Shown: positions 23,858 through 33,926 of the stretch, piece by piece
Position numbering within the stretch: the stretch's first letter is position 1
Layout: every line of letters begins with the position of its first letter
Source: Lachnospiraceae bacterium KH1T2
Lineage (GTDB): Bacteria > Bacillota > Clostridia > Lachnospirales > Lachnospiraceae
Assembly (NCBI GenBank): GCA_900114405.1
Contig: FOSY01000003.1
Span: forward strand, 248,001 to 312,000
Length of the DNA stretch: 64,000 nt
Direction of reading: 5' to 3'
Notes under the pieces: generated by a model
Seen by the model: the letters and a program-made list of their open reading frames with translations, nothing else
What the model was told of the DNA's origin: nothing
Database searches by the model: none
Translations under genes and position numbers: made by a program

Positions 23858-23897
23858 TATTATTGCAGTAAACGATATGACGTTTACTATAACTTGT

Positions 23898-23926
23898 TTG
23901 ACGCTATATATCTGATATTGTATAAT
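23898..23926 (+). promoter_or_regulatory. Promoter of the polysaccharide operon
   Basis: TTGACG (23898-23903), a 17-base spacer and a perfect TATAAT (23921-23926). The start codon at 24109 is about 180 bases downstream, leaving a long leader. Confidence 0.82.
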
Positions 23927-23990
23927 CATAAGGTTTAGAAGATAATAATGTTTTGATTTGCAGACAATTAGATTTTGTTCTGCTTATAAT

Positions 23991-24067
23991 ATGATGTTGT
24001 GGTCAAAAGTGATGTCAGGGATCGTTCCGCACTTTGTGCTCCTACTGACTTTTGAGCTTGACATCAT
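23991..24067 (+). ncRNA. Structured leader hairpin of the polysaccharide operon
   Basis: ATGATGT (23991-23997) and TCAAAAGT (24003-24010) pair with ACTTTTGA (24048-24055) and ACATCAT (24061-24067), separated by a symmetrical 5x5 internal loop. The apex holds small GGA/TCC and GCAC/GTGC hairpins. No T-run follows, so this is not a simple terminator. A role in operon control is inferred from its position in the leader. Confidence 0.5.
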
Positions 24068-24108
24068 AAATATATTATAAAGAAAAATGGGTCGGGATTA
24101 AATAGATT

Positions 24109-26034
24109 ATGAAGAAAATATTTGGAAATAAGAAGCTTCTGATCCGCCGTGCGGGACTGATAATTTATGATGTTTTTGCTGTAATGCTTTCGAGTGCATT
24201 GGGTTTGCTCTTAAGGTTTGACCTAAGCTACAAAGAGCTTACGTATACGGTTGGAGGTCATATATGGAAGGATAACCTCTGGACTTTCCTTCCGGTGAAC
24301 ATGGTGCTTACGATAGTTATCTTTTATATGTTCCACCTTTATACAAGTCTTTGGACTTATGCCGGTATCCCGGAAATGACGACTACCGTAGCGGCATGTT
24401 TCATAGCAGCTGTTGTGCAGGCGTTCGGAATGACGGTTTTGGGGCTTACAATGCCCAGAAGTTACTATTTCCTTTATGCAATGTGCCTGATGATACTTGT
24501 GATGATCAGCCGTTTTGCATACAGACTGTTTAGGACATATATCCAGAAGCGTACAGAGACAGCCAAGACAAGGAATGTAATGGTCATCGGCGCAGGTGAG
24601 TCCGGAAATTCGCTCATCAGAGAGATGAATACCAGCCGCTATATCCAGAAAAGCGTTATGTGTGTGATAGATGATGACCGTTCAAAGATCGGAAATTATA
24701 TACACGGTGTAAAGGTAGTGGGCGGCAGAGACGAGATAATCGAGTATGCGGCTCAGTATGACATAGATGAGATAATCATCGCGATGCCTTCAGCACCTCG
24801 TCAGCAGGTCAAGGAGATACTTGAGATCTGCAAGGAGACCAAGTGTGAGCTGAAGACTCTTCCGGGAATCTACCAGTTAGTCAATGGTGAAGTAAATGTG
24901 AGCCAGCTTAGAAAGGTCGATGTTGAAGACCTTCTTGGGCGTGATCCTATCGAGGTTGATCTGAATTCTATCATGGAATATGTTACCGATAAGGTAGTTT
25001 TGGTCACAGGAGGCGGCGGTTCCATAGGCTCTGAGCTTTGCCGTCAGATTGCCATGCATAAGCCTAAGCAGCTCATTATTTTTGATATCTACGAAAATAA
25101 CGCGTATGATGTGCAGCAGGAGCTCGCTGAGAAGTATCCTGACATTAACTTAAAAGTACTCATAGGCTCTGTGAGAAATACAGAGCGTGTACGTGATGTA
25201 TTCAGTACTTATCGCCCGGATATCGTTTACCATGCGGCAGCGCACAAGCATGTACCGCTTATGGAAGTCAGCCCAAATGAGGCTATTAAGAATAATGTCA
25301 TGGGAACATGGAAGGTTGCACAGGCTTCTGTGGACTTCGGAGTTAAGAAATTCGTGATGATCTCTACAGATAAGGCTGTTAACCCTACTAATATCATGGG
25401 TGCGACAAAGCGTATCTGCGAAATGATAGTTCAGTCGTATAATCATCGCGGAAATACGGTATTTGTTGCAGTCCGTTTCGGTAACGTACTTGGCTCAAAT
25501 GGCTCTGTTATACCGCTTTTCAGGAAGCAGATCGCAGCCGGTGGACCGGTAACTGTGACAGACCCTAATATCATCAGGTACTTCATGACTATCCCGGAGG
25601 CTGTTTCGCTCGTGCTTCAGGCAGGCGCTTACGCCAAGGGCGGCGAGATCTTCATACTTGATATGGGTGAGCCGGTGAAGATCCTTGATCTGGCAAAGAA
25701 CCTTATCCGTCTTTCAGGCTATGTTCCGGGAGAGGATATCGAGATCAAGTTCACAGGGCTCAGACCTGGCGAGAAGCTTTATGAGGAAATGCTCATGAAG
25801 GAAGAGGGCATGCAGGATACACCGAATAAGCTCATTCACATAGGTAAGCCGATCGAATTTGATGAGGACGAGTTTTACAGAAATCTGCACAAGCTTGATG
25901 AGGAATCAAGGAAAGAGCGCGCAGATGTCGCAAAGTGGATAAGCAAGCTTGTACCTACTTACAAGGCTTCAAAGGGAACCTATATACCGGGAGAGCACAA
26001 TGAAGCTGAGAATAATGAAAAGACCGGGAGCTGA
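24109..26034 (+). CDS. Membrane nucleotide-sugar 4,6-dehydratase (PglF/CapD/WbpM type)
   Basis: The 641-residue protein has four N-terminal membrane helices (about residues 8-135), a first Rossmann domain ([13 protein letters not shown], about 160) and the catalytic SDR domain with [16 protein letters not shown] (about 296-311), [15 protein letters not shown] and [19 protein letters not shown] (about 418-436). Such enzymes turn UDP-GlcNAc into a 4-keto-6-deoxy sugar, the first step to bacillosamine-type or related residues. It is the first gene of the operon and has no ATG alternative. The next gene, a phosphoglycosyl transferase, starts 5 bases later. Confidence 0.9.
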   Translation: MKKIFGNKKLLIRRAGLIIYDVFAVMLSSALGLLLRFDLSYKELTYTVGGHIWKDNLWTFLPVNMVLTIVIFYMFHLYTSLWTYAGIPEMTTTVAACFIAAVVQAFGMTVLGLTMPRSYYFLYAMCLMILVMISRFAYRLFRTYIQKRTETAKTRNVMVIGAGESGNSLIREMNTSRYIQKSVMCVIDDDRSKIGNYIHGVKVVGGRDEIIEYAAQYDIDEIIIAMPSAPRQQVKEILEICKETKCELKTLPGIYQLVNGEVNVSQLRKVDVEDLLGRDPIEVDLNSIMEYVTDKVVLVTGGGGSIGSELCRQIAMHKPKQLIIFDIYENNAYDVQQELAEKYPDINLKVLIGSVRNTERVRDVFSTYRPDIVYHAAAHKHVPLMEVSPNEAIKNNVMGTWKVAQASVDFGVKKFVMISTDKAVNPTNIMGATKRICEMIVQSYNHRGNTVFVAVRFGNVLGSNGSVIPLFRKQIAAGGPVTVTDPNIIRYFMTIPEAVSLVLQAGAYAKGGEIFILDMGEPVKILDLAKNLIRLSGYVPGEDIEIKFTGLRPGEKLYEEMLMKEEGMQDTPNKLIHIGKPIEFDEDEFYRNLHKLDEESRKERADVAKWISKLVPTYKASKGTYIPGEHNEAENNEKTGS

Positions 26035-26039
26035 TAAGT

Positions 26040-26666
26040 ATGCTGTATAGAAAATTCATAAAAAGGATAATTGATATAGTTTTATCGCTCTGTGCATTGA
26101 TAGTTCTTTCTCCGGTGCTTCTGATAACTGCGCTCTTGGTGCGTATCAAGCTTGGAAGCCCGGTGATCTTCTGCCAGAAACGCCCGGGGCTTAAGGGAAA
26201 GGTCTTCAACCTTTATAAATTTCGCAGCATGAATGATGCGAAGGATGAAAATGGTGAGCTTCTTCCGGATGAAGTACGGCTTACTTCTTTCGGAAAGAAG
26301 CTCAGAGCGACTTCTCTGGACGAACTCCCTGAGTTCTTTAATATCCTTAAAGGGGATATGTCTTTTGTAGGGCCGAGGCCGCTCCTTGTGCAGTATCTTC
26401 CGCTTTACAATGAGGAGCAGGCGCATCGTCATGATGTGCTTCCGGGGCTTACCGGGCTCGCACAGGTAAATGGCCGTAATGCGATAACGTGGGAGAAGAA
26501 GTTTGAATATGACGTTGAGTATGCGCGAAATGTTTCATTTCTTCTCGACGTACGTATCATTTGTGAGACTTTCGGAAAGGTTCTCAAGCGTGACGGAATC
26601 AGCTCTGCCACGTCTGCGACGATGGAGCCTTTTCAGGGAACTAAGAAAAGTGAGGATGTCAGATGA
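26040..26666 (+). CDS. Undecaprenyl-phosphate sugar phosphotransferase (PglC-type)
   Basis: The 208-residue small monotopic phosphoglycosyl transferase has one N-terminal hydrophobic segment (about 8-30), then [26 protein letters not shown], the catalytic Asp-Glu region [24 protein letters not shown] and [13 protein letters not shown]. It moves the first sugar phosphate from a UDP-sugar to undecaprenyl phosphate and so starts the repeat unit. Pairing with the upstream dehydratase suggests a modified (deoxy-amino) first sugar. It overlaps the next gene by 4 bases (ATGA). Confidence 0.92.
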   Translation: MLYRKFIKRIIDIVLSLCALIVLSPVLLITALLVRIKLGSPVIFCQKRPGLKGKVFNLYKFRSMNDAKDENGELLPDEVRLTSFGKKLRATSLDELPEFFNILKGDMSFVGPRPLLVQYLPLYNEEQAHRHDVLPGLTGLAQVNGRNAITWEKKFEYDVEYARNVSFLLDVRIICETFGKVLKRDGISSATSATMEPFQGTKKSEDVR

Positions 26667-27661
26667 CAAATGTTTTGATACTTTCTGCAGGAAGAAGAGT
26701 AGAACTTATCAATTGTTTTAAGAATGCCAGAGACCGTCTCGGTATCAAGGGCAATATAATCGCGGCAGACTGTTCGGAGCTTGCGCCGGCGCTCTACTTT
26801 GCAGATATCAATGAGATAGTGCCGAGGATCTCCGAAGGGGATAAGTACATAGAGGCGATAATAAATATCTGTGTAAATCTTGATGTGGCACTTGTAGTTC
26901 CGACGATTGATACTGAGCTTCAGCTTCTTTCTGAGAATAGAGAAAAGATCGAGAGCATGACTAATGCCAAAGTGCTTATTTCGAGCGAAGAGGCTATCGG
27001 TATATGCAGAAATAAGAAGAATACACAGGCGTTTATGGAGAAACACGGTTTCCTCGTTCCGAGAATGCTTAGTGATGAAGAAATGGATAAGGGAGAGCTT
27101 TCATTCCCACTCTTTATCAAGCCTTTGGACGGAAGTTCTTCTATAAATGCGTTTAAGGTAAATAATGCGGAAGAACTTGAAACTTACCGTAAGCTCATAA
27201 GCAAGCCTATAGTTCAGGAATTCATGGAAGGTACAGAGTACACGGTCGATGTATTCCTTGACTTTGAAAGCCGCATCATCACCGAAGTACCTCGTGTGAG
27301 ACTTGCCACCAGAAGCGGTGAGATCGCCAAGGGTACTATCGTGAAAGACCACGAGATCATGAGGGATGTTGCAAGGCTTATGCAGATACTGAGACCGATA
27401 GGACATATCACAGTTCAGTGCATGAAGACTAAGCGAGGCATTGAGTATATCGAGATCAACCCAAGGTTTGGAGGCGGCGCGCCGATGTCTATCATGGCAG
27501 GCGCTGATTCATGCGAAAATCTCTACCGCCTGCTCAATGGAGAGAAGCTTGAGTATAATGAAAATTATCGTGAAAAGCTTACTTTCCTGAGATTTGATCA
27601 AAGTATTATGCTCAATGAGAATATGGAGCGTGAATATGAATACGAAGGCAGTTATTTTTGA
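26663..27661 (+). CDS. ATP-grasp ligase of the polysaccharide operon
   Basis: The 332-residue protein has an N-terminal pre-ATP-grasp Rossmann domain ([13 protein letters not shown]) and the ATP-grasp fold: [19 protein letters not shown] (about 150-168), [17 protein letters not shown], and the metal site in [18 protein letters not shown] (about 257-274). ATP-grasp enzymes join a carboxylate to an amine or thiol through an acyl phosphate. In this setting it might attach an amino acid to a sugar amine, which is inference. It is translationally linked on both sides, by ATGA upstream and a 26-base overlap downstream. Confidence 0.82.
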   Translation: MTNVLILSAGRRVELINCFKNARDRLGIKGNIIAADCSELAPALYFADINEIVPRISEGDKYIEAIINICVNLDVALVVPTIDTELQLLSENREKIESMTNAKVLISSEEAIGICRNKKNTQAFMEKHGFLVPRMLSDEEMDKGELSFPLFIKPLDGSSSINAFKVNNAEELETYRKLISKPIVQEFMEGTEYTVDVFLDFESRIITEVPRVRLATRSGEIAKGTIVKDHEIMRDVARLMQILRPIGHITVQCMKTKRGIEYIEINPRFGGGAPMSIMAGADSCENLYRLLNGEKLEYNENYREKLTFLRFDQSIMLNENMEREYEYEGSYF

Positions 27662-28316
27662 TCTGGATGATACACTTTATCCGGAGGTCAGCTATTGCCT
27701 GAGTGGTTATAAGGCAGCTGCTAAGTATATTGCAGAAAATTATGGAGAAGATGCGGACGCAGTCTATGAGGAACTTGAAGGGCTTTTCAGAGAGGATGCC
27801 CGGATGGTTTTTAACCGTTATCTGGAGGCTCACAACATCAGCTATGTGAAAGATGATGTGATGAGGCTCATAAAGGTATATCGTGAGCATATGCCGGATA
27901 TTTCTTTTCATAAGGATGCATTGCCTGCTGTGAAGGCGCTCAAAGAACGCGGTATTAAGACCGGTATTCTTTCAGATGGTTTTGCCGCAGCACAGAGGCA
28001 TAAATGCGAGGCGCTCAGAGCCGAAGAACTCTTTGATATCGTAGTTCTTACGGATGAGATAGGGAAGGACAGAGAGGCATGGAAACCTTCACCTGCAGGC
28101 TTTGAGCTTATATGTAAGAAATTTGGGGTAGTACCGGAAGAAGTTATTTATGTCGGTGATAACCCGAAAAAGGATTTCTATGTAAATAAAACAGCCGGTG
28201 TGAGAACAGCCAGGATCACACGCGCTGATGGTGTTTATAGGAATGAGCCATATTTCGAAGGTGTACGCGAGACATATGAACTCAAAAATTTAGAGGATAT
28301 TGTCAGGTACTTATAA
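27636..28316 (+). CDS. HAD family hydrolase of the polysaccharide operon
   Basis: The 226-residue protein has the HAD motifs: DLDDT (D9/D11 region, nucleophile in [13 protein letters not shown]), motif II in ILSDGF, a motif III lysine in EAWKPSPAGFE, and motif IV in YVGDNPKKDF. An alpha-helical cap lies between motifs I and II. It is probably a phosphatase of a small phosphosugar or similar. ATG 27636 follows a GGAG; the longer frame to 27594 lies wholly inside the upstream gene and lacks a ribosome site. The 26-base overlap with the ATP-grasp gene suggests that the two act together. Confidence 0.82.
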   Translation: MNTKAVIFDLDDTLYPEVSYCLSGYKAAAKYIAENYGEDADAVYEELEGLFREDARMVFNRYLEAHNISYVKDDVMRLIKVYREHMPDISFHKDALPAVKALKERGIKTGILSDGFAAAQRHKCEALRAEELFDIVVLTDEIGKDREAWKPSPAGFELICKKFGVVPEEVIYVGDNPKKDFYVNKTAGVRTARITRADGVYRNEPYFEGVRETYELKNLEDIVRYL

Positions 28317-28318
28317 TT

Positions 28319-29491
28319 ATGAATGTATTATGTTTATTTCAAAAATTCAGCTTTGAATCTTCAACGATCTATCTTGACTTGATCAGGGAGCTTAAAGCAA
28401 AAGGACATGAGGTGTTCGTTATCGCAGGGACATCTTCAGAGAAAACAGACTACAGCAGTATAGATCATCAGGAAGGTGTGAGCACAGCTTATGTGAAGCT
28501 GCCGGATCAGTTCCATACAGACAAGATACGCAAAGGTCTCATACAGCTTACTATCGGCAGGAAGATGCTTGCATGTGCAAAGAGATTTTTCTGGAATGAA
28601 AAGATAGATATCATCATCTACCCTACTCCGCCTATAACCTTAGCCGGCATCCTGCCTGCACTTAAGAAGCATTATGGTGCGCTTAATTATCTGATGCTTA
28701 AGGATATCTTTCCGCAGAATGCTGTAGACCTTAAGATGATGGGCGAGGGAGGCTTACTCCACAAGTATTTCAGAAATATGGAGAGGAAGCTGTATCGTGA
28801 GTCTGACAGGATCGGATGTATGTCTCAGGCAAATATCACGTATGTGAAAGAAAAGAACCCTGAGATACCGTCTATCAAGCTTGAGCTGTTTCCGAATACT
28901 GTAAGGATACAGCCGCGTACTGACTGGCAGACGAAGGATAAGTCATGCGTAAGGTTTGTCTTTGGCGGAAACCTTGGAAAGCCGCAGGCTATCGACCTTC
29001 TTATGGAGGGGATACGTAAGCTCAGGGATTTTCAGGGCGCAAGATTTACCATAATCGGTGATGGAACTGAGGCTGAAAAGGTTCGAAGCTACATTAAGCA
29101 GCATAAGCTCACAAATGTAAGATTTGAGAATCAGCTTCCGCGCGACGAGTACGAGCAGCTGCTTAGTAATGCAGATGTTGGACTTGTAATGCTAAGTGCT
29201 GACTTTACAGTGCCGAATTATCCGTCCAGAACACTTTCTTACATGCAGATGAGCAAGCCGATACTTGCCGTTACTGACAGGGTTACGGATATCCATGCTC
29301 TTGTGACCTACGAGGCACGCTGCGGCTGGTGGTGCGCTTCTGATGATGTGGACGGTTTTGTCGAGCAAATAAAGAAGATCTATGAGGAAAGAGATAAATT
29401 AAGCGAGTTTGGAGAAAATGGTCGTAATTATCTCGAAGAGAATTTCAATGTGGCAAGGTCGGTTGAAATCCTCGAAAACGCAGTTAGATAA
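28319..29491 (+). CDS. GT4 family glycosyltransferase (WbuB-like)
   Basis: The 390-residue GT-B enzyme has an N-terminal Rossmann domain (LCLFQKFSFESSTIYLDLIRELKAKGHEV) and a C-terminal nucleotide-sugar domain with RFVFGGNLGKPQAIDLLMEG, FTIIGDGTEAEKV and MLSADFTVPNYPSRTLSYMQMSKPILA. It resembles WbuB, which transfers L-FucNAc in E. coli O antigens. This fits the UDP-L-FucNAc genes that follow directly. The donor assignment is inference from context. Confidence 0.82.
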   Translation: MNVLCLFQKFSFESSTIYLDLIRELKAKGHEVFVIAGTSSEKTDYSSIDHQEGVSTAYVKLPDQFHTDKIRKGLIQLTIGRKMLACAKRFFWNEKIDIIIYPTPPITLAGILPALKKHYGALNYLMLKDIFPQNAVDLKMMGEGGLLHKYFRNMERKLYRESDRIGCMSQANITYVKEKNPEIPSIKLELFPNTVRIQPRTDWQTKDKSCVRFVFGGNLGKPQAIDLLMEGIRKLRDFQGARFTIIGDGTEAEKVRSYIKQHKLTNVRFENQLPRDEYEQLLSNADVGLVMLSADFTVPNYPSRTLSYMQMSKPILAVTDRVTDIHALVTYEARCGWWCASDDVDGFVEQIKKIYEERDKLSEFGENGRNYLEENFNVARSVEILENAVR

Positions 29492-29507
29492 ATGAGGTGA
29501 AAATAAA

Positions 29508-30554
29508 ATGGCAGTCGATGATGAGAAGATGTTTGAAGGAAAGGTTTTAATGATCACCGGAGGAACAGGTTCCTTCGGAAATGCTGTATTAAAGCGTTTC
29601 CTCAATACAGGTATCAAAGAGATCAGGATTTTTTCAAGAGATGAAAAGAAACAGGATGACATGCGTCATCTTTACAACAATCCGAAAATCAAGTACTACA
29701 TCGGAAATGTCCGTTCTTTGCAGTCTCTTGAAGATGCAATGCATGGTGTAGACTATATTTTCCATGCGGCAGCTCTTAAGCAGGTTCCAAGCTGTGAATT
29801 CTTCCCGGTTGAAGCAGTTAAGACAAATGTTATCGGTACTGATAATATGCTTACTGCGGCTATCCACGCAGGAGTTAAGAAGGTTATCTGCCTTTCTACT
29901 GACAAGGCGGCTTATCCTATAAATGCGATGGGAACTTCAAAGGCTATGATGGAAAAGGTATTTGTTGCAAAGAGCCGTACTATCGAGCCTGAGGAGACAC
30001 TTATCTGCGGAACACGTTATGGAAACGTTATGTGTTCAAGAGGATCTGTTATCCCGCTTTTCATCGAGCAGATCAAAGAGGGCAAGCCTATCACTATCAC
30101 AGAGCCTAAGATGACTCGTTTCATCATGTCTCTGGAAGAGGCTGTTGAGCTTGTTTTATTCGCATTTAACAACGCTCACTCAGGAGATATCATGGTTCAG
30201 AAAGCGCCGGCATGTACTATCGAAGTGCTCGCACAGGCTGTAAAGGAGCTCTTCGGAGTGCCTGACTATGAGACAAAGGTTATCGGAATCAGACATGGTG
30301 AAAAGATGGCTGAAACGCTTCTTACATCAGAGGAGTGTGCAAGAGCTATTGATGAAGGAAATTTCTTCCGTGTGCCGGCTGACAACCGTGACCTCAACTA
30401 TGACAAGTATTTTGTAGAGGGCATGACAAAGCGTCCTGAGATAGAGACTTTTAACTCTGACAATACTGAGATACTTGATGTAGAAGCTGTCAAGGAAAAG
30501 CTTTTGAAGCTCCCTTACATTCAGGAGCAGCTTAAGGAGTTTGGTCTGGCATGA
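29508..30554 (+). CDS. fnlA: UDP-GlcNAc 4,6-dehydratase/5-epimerase (FnlA/CapE-like)
   Basis: The 348-residue soluble SDR has MITGGTGSFGNAVLKRFL (about residues 11-28), FSRDEKKQDDMRH, HAAALKQVPSCEFFP, and STDKAAYPINAMGTSKAMMEK, where Met replaces the usual catalytic Tyr, as in CapE/FnlA/PseB enzymes. It carries out the first step from UDP-GlcNAc toward UDP-L-FucNAc. GAGGTGA precedes the ATG. It overlaps the fnlB gene by 4 bases, and fnlC follows, so the pathway is complete. Confidence 0.9.
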   Translation: MAVDDEKMFEGKVLMITGGTGSFGNAVLKRFLNTGIKEIRIFSRDEKKQDDMRHLYNNPKIKYYIGNVRSLQSLEDAMHGVDYIFHAAALKQVPSCEFFPVEAVKTNVIGTDNMLTAAIHAGVKKVICLSTDKAAYPINAMGTSKAMMEKVFVAKSRTIEPEETLICGTRYGNVMCSRGSVIPLFIEQIKEGKPITITEPKMTRFIMSLEEAVELVLFAFNNAHSGDIMVQKAPACTIEVLAQAVKELFGVPDYETKVIGIRHGEKMAETLLTSEECARAIDEGNFFRVPADNRDLNYDKYFVEGMTKRPEIETFNSDNTEILDVEAVKEKLLKLPYIQEQLKEFGLA

Positions 30555-31684
30555 GTAAAAAAATTCTTGTTACCGGAGCAAATGGCTTCATCGGGAAAAA
30601 TCTTGTATGGAATTTAAGAAATGCCGGCTATGATGATATTTATCTATATACTCATACTTCATCTGATGAGGATCTTGATAAGTTTACAAAGGATTGTGAC
30701 TTTGTTTTTCATCTTGCAGGCGTAAATCGTCCAAAGGAAACTTCTGAATTTTTTGATGGAAATACACAGCTTACGCATAAGATCGTCTCATTTCTTGAGA
30801 AAAATAAGAATTTTGTGCCGGTTCTCTTAAGCTCGTCTACACAGGCCGGGCTTAACAATGACTATGGCGCATCGAAGCGCGGTGCAGAGGAAGCGGTTTT
30901 TGTCTATGGCAAGGAATATGATGTTCCTGTATATGTTTACAGGCTTCCGAATGTCTTTGGAAAGTGGTGCAGACCAAATTACAACAGCGTTGTAGCAACC
31001 TTCTGCAATAATATCGCATGCGGACTTCCGATACAGATAAACGATGCGAATACAGAGCTTCATCTCGTTTATATAGATGATGTTGTGGATCAGTTCATAA
31101 GATGCATGGAGAAGGGGATAAAGTTCCCTGCAGGTGAATTTGTCACATTCCCGCTTTCCAGAGTGTATGATAAAAAGCTCGGATTTATCGCAGAGCTCAT
31201 AAAGTCATTCAAAGAAAGCCGCAAAACACTTTCTGTTGCAGACATGAATGATGAGTTCACGAGCAAGCTTTACAGCACGTATCTTTCTTACATACCGGAA
31301 GAAGATTTCTCTTATCCGCTTGAAATGCACGTGGACAACAGAGGCTCTTTTACAGAGTTTCTGCGCACTAACGGTCAGGGACAGGTTTCTGTGAATGTTG
31401 CGCACCCGGGAATAACCAAGGGACAGCACTGGCACAATTCCAAGAATGAAAAGTACCTTGTCGTTAAGGGTAAGGGACTTATCCAGATGCGTAAGCTTGG
31501 TACGAATAAGGTCATCGAATATCACGTGACCGGAGATAAATTCGAAGTGATAGATATCCCGACAGGGTATACTCATAATATCATTAACGAAGGTGATGAG
31601 GACCTTGTGACGGTTATGTGGGCAAATGAGCCTTTTAACCCTGACAAGCCTGATACATACATGCTTCCGGTAGTTCCGGAATAA
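30551..31684 (+). CDS. fnlB: Bifunctional C4-reductase/C3-epimerase with cupin domain (FnlB/CapF-like)
   Basis: The 377-residue protein has an N-terminal Rossmann SDR domain (ILVTGANGFIGKNLVWNLR, residues 4-22; YGASKRGAEEAV with the catalytic Tyr-Lys) and a C-terminal cupin domain (about 255-375) with metal-binding histidines in GITKGQHWHNSKNEKYLVV. This two-domain layout is diagnostic of CapF/WbjC/FnlB, the second enzyme of UDP-L-FucNAc synthesis. Confidence 0.93.
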   Translation: MSKKILVTGANGFIGKNLVWNLRNAGYDDIYLYTHTSSDEDLDKFTKDCDFVFHLAGVNRPKETSEFFDGNTQLTHKIVSFLEKNKNFVPVLLSSSTQAGLNNDYGASKRGAEEAVFVYGKEYDVPVYVYRLPNVFGKWCRPNYNSVVATFCNNIACGLPIQINDANTELHLVYIDDVVDQFIRCMEKGIKFPAGEFVTFPLSRVYDKKLGFIAELIKSFKESRKTLSVADMNDEFTSKLYSTYLSYIPEEDFSYPLEMHVDNRGSFTEFLRTNGQGQVSVNVAHPGITKGQHWHNSKNEKYLVVKGKGLIQMRKLGTNKVIEYHVTGDKFEVIDIPTGYTHNIINEGDEDLVTVMWANEPFNPDKPDTYMLPVVPE

Positions 31685-31704
31685 GACAGAAGGGAAGTAG
31701 CATT

Positions 31705-32832
31705 TTGAGAAAGCTTAAATTGATGACTATCCTCGGTACCAGACCGGAGATCATACGTCTCAGCGCAGTTATCAAGTGTGCTGATAAATATTTTGACCAT
31801 GTTCTGGTACACACAGGACAGAATTACGACTATACATTGAATCAGATCTTCTTTGATGATCTTGGACTTCGTTCACCGGATTTTTACCTTGAAAGTGTCG
31901 GTAAGGACCTTGGCGAGACAATGGGAAATATCATCGCAAAGTCATATGCGCTCATGCAGGAAGTAAAGCCTGATGCGCTCTTGATACTTGGCGATACGAA
32001 CTCAGCTCTTGCCGCTATCAGCGCAAAGCGCCTGAAGATTCCGATTTTCCACATGGAGGCCGGCAACAGATGCTGGGACTGGAACGTTTCTGAGATGATA
32101 AACCGTAAGATCGTAGATCACATTTCAGATATCAATATGCCATATACTGAGCATTCGAGAAGATATCTTCTGAATGAGGGTATAGACGGAAAGACCATGT
32201 TTGTCACAGGCTCACCGATGAAGGAAGTTCTCATGCAGAACCGTGATAAGATCGAAAGATCTGATGTGCTTGAAAGACTTGGCCTTGAAGCTAAGAAGTA
32301 TATACTTGTTTCAGCTCACAGAGAGGAAAATATCGACCTTGAGGAGAATTTCATGTCGCTCATGACTGCGATAAATTCCATCGCAGAAAAGTATCAGATG
32401 CCTGTGATCTACTCTACACATCCAAGGTCAATGAAGTTCATCGAAAAGAGAAACTTCAAGTTCCACCCGCTTGTACAGAATATGAAGCCTTTTGGCTACA
32501 TGGACTACAATAAGCTTCAGGAGAACGCATTCTGTGTACTTTCAGACAGCGGTACGCTCTCAGAGGAGTCTGCGATGATGCACTTCCCGGGAGTACTTAT
32601 CCGTACTTCTACAGAGAGACCGGAGGTTCTCGACAAGGGAACTATCGTTGTCGGAGGCATAAAGCAGGAGGACGTCGAGCAGGCTGTAGAGCTTGCAACA
32701 GCGATGTTTGCTAATGATGAACCTGTTGTGGAAGCTGAGGATTATGCAGATGAGAATGTATCTGTAAAGGTTGTTAAGATAATTCAAAGCTATACAAAGA
32801 TCGTTAATGAAACAGTTTGGTTAAAACACTGA
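31705..32832 (+). CDS. fnlC: UDP-N-acetylglucosamine 2-epimerase family (FnlC/CapG-like)
   Basis: The 375-residue protein has the epimerase 2 pattern: ILGTRPEIIRLSAVIK, HTGQNYDYTLNQIFFDDLGL, MEAGNRCWDWNVSEMINRKIVDHISD and SAHREENID. In this gene trio it is the C2-epimerase that completes UDP-L-FucNAc. The WDWNVSEMINRK segment is typical of the FnlC/WbjD branch. The start is a TTG after GGGAAG; an ATG six codons later lacks a ribosome site. Its stop overlaps the next ATG (ATGA). Confidence 0.9.
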   Translation: MRKLKLMTILGTRPEIIRLSAVIKCADKYFDHVLVHTGQNYDYTLNQIFFDDLGLRSPDFYLESVGKDLGETMGNIIAKSYALMQEVKPDALLILGDTNSALAAISAKRLKIPIFHMEAGNRCWDWNVSEMINRKIVDHISDINMPYTEHSRRYLLNEGIDGKTMFVTGSPMKEVLMQNRDKIERSDVLERLGLEAKKYILVSAHREENIDLEENFMSLMTAINSIAEKYQMPVIYSTHPRSMKFIEKRNFKFHPLVQNMKPFGYMDYNKLQENAFCVLSDSGTLSEESAMMHFPGVLIRTSTERPEVLDKGTIVVGGIKQEDVEQAVELATAMFANDEPVVEAEDYADENVSVKVVKIIQSYTKIVNETVWLKH

Positions 32833-33926
32833 TGAAAAAAATAGCTGTATTGGACATAGCCGCAAGTAAGACCGGAGCACTTTCTGTGCTTCGGGATTTT
32901 GCGGCTTTTGTTCGAAATAATGACAAAGAAAATGAGTGGATATTCATCACAGGCGCAGAAGGGCTTATCGAAGAGTCAGAGCGCATACGTGTGATAGTCA
33001 GAGCAGATGTGAAAGCGTCACGGCTGAACAGGCTTAAGTTTGACTGGTTTGAAGGCGCTAAATTTCTCTCGTCGCTTGAATGTGATGTTGTTTTTTCACT
33101 ACAGAATACACTTCCTAAGGGAAGGATACTTGGGCGGGACGCTAAGCCGGTACGTACTGTGGTCTATGAGCATCAACCGCTTGGCTTCCAGCAGTCAAAG
33201 AAGTTTTCGCCTTTCAGGAAATATGAGCGAGAGTACGCGATTTATCAATATCTTATACAAGGTCAGATCATCGACTCGGTAAAGAGAGCCGATAAGGTGA
33301 TAGTTCAGACTTCGTGGATGGAAGAAGCTGTCGTTAAGAGTGCCGGAGTGCCTGCCAAAAAGGTAGTCAGAGCACTTCCGAACGTGCCTGATCTTTCGTG
33401 CTACAGGCATCCGATGAACTGGAATAACCGTAAATTTTTCTATCCGGCAGGAAACATGCTCTATAAGAATCATCAATTGGCAGTGGATGCTGTGAAAGAG
33501 CTCAAAGCCATGGGATACAGGGACTTTGAAGTCATATTTACGGTCAACAGAGAGGATGTACCATGGATAGAGGGCGAGCTTCCGGAGGAGATCAGATTTG
33601 CAGGTCCGCTTGAAAGAAAGAAGGTCATGGAGCTTTACAGCGAAGCGACGCTTCTATTTCCTTCATATATTGAGACATTCGGCTTCCCACCGGCAGAGGC
33701 GAGAAATATAGGTACTATGATCCTTGCGTCATCCATGCCATTCACACATGAGGTTCTTGAAGGGTACAAGAGTGTGGAGTATTTTGACCCCTTCAGCGTG
33801 AAGGAGCTTGTGAAGTGCATGCAGAGCGTTCTTGATGGAAAGGTACGGCCTGTTTTGGATGATGAATACGATACAGAACGTGAAAATGCCTATGAAAAGA
33901 TTGTGAGAGTATTATGCAGCGATTAA
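32832..33926 (+). CDS. GT-B glycosyltransferase of the polysaccharide operon
   Basis: The 364-residue protein has a GT4-type C-terminal domain (KFFYPAGNMLYKNHQLAVDAVKEL; LLFPSYIETFGFPPAEARNIGTMILASSMPFTHEVL with the E-x7-E motif) and a divergent N-terminal acceptor domain with YEHQPLGFQQSKKFS. Donor and acceptor are unknown. The ATG overlaps the stop of fnlC, and the 3' end overlaps the polymerase-like gene by 13 bases. Confidence 0.85.
   Translation: MKKIAVLDIAASKTGALSVLRDFAAFVRNNDKENEWIFITGAEGLIEESERIRVIVRADVKASRLNRLKFDWFEGAKFLSSLECDVVFSLQNTLPKGRILGRDAKPVRTVVYEHQPLGFQQSKKFSPFRKYEREYAIYQYLIQGQIIDSVKRADKVIVQTSWMEEAVVKSAGVPAKKVVRALPNVPDLSCYRHPMNWNNRKFFYPAGNMLYKNHQLAVDAVKELKAMGYRDFEVIFTVNREDVPWIEGELPEEIRFAGPLERKKVMELYSEATLLFPSYIETFGFPPAEARNIGTMILASSMPFTHEVLEGYKSVEYFDPFSVKELVKCMQSVLDGKVRPVLDDEYDTERENAYEKIVRVLCSD

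Larger units (their letters stand above)
23683..24108. other. 426-base intergenic region before the polysaccharide operon
   Basis: No gene is supported. It holds the multibranched element 23711-23857, the operon promoter 23898-23926, and a leader of about 175 bases with the hairpin 23991-24067; each is listed separately. Confidence 0.7.
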
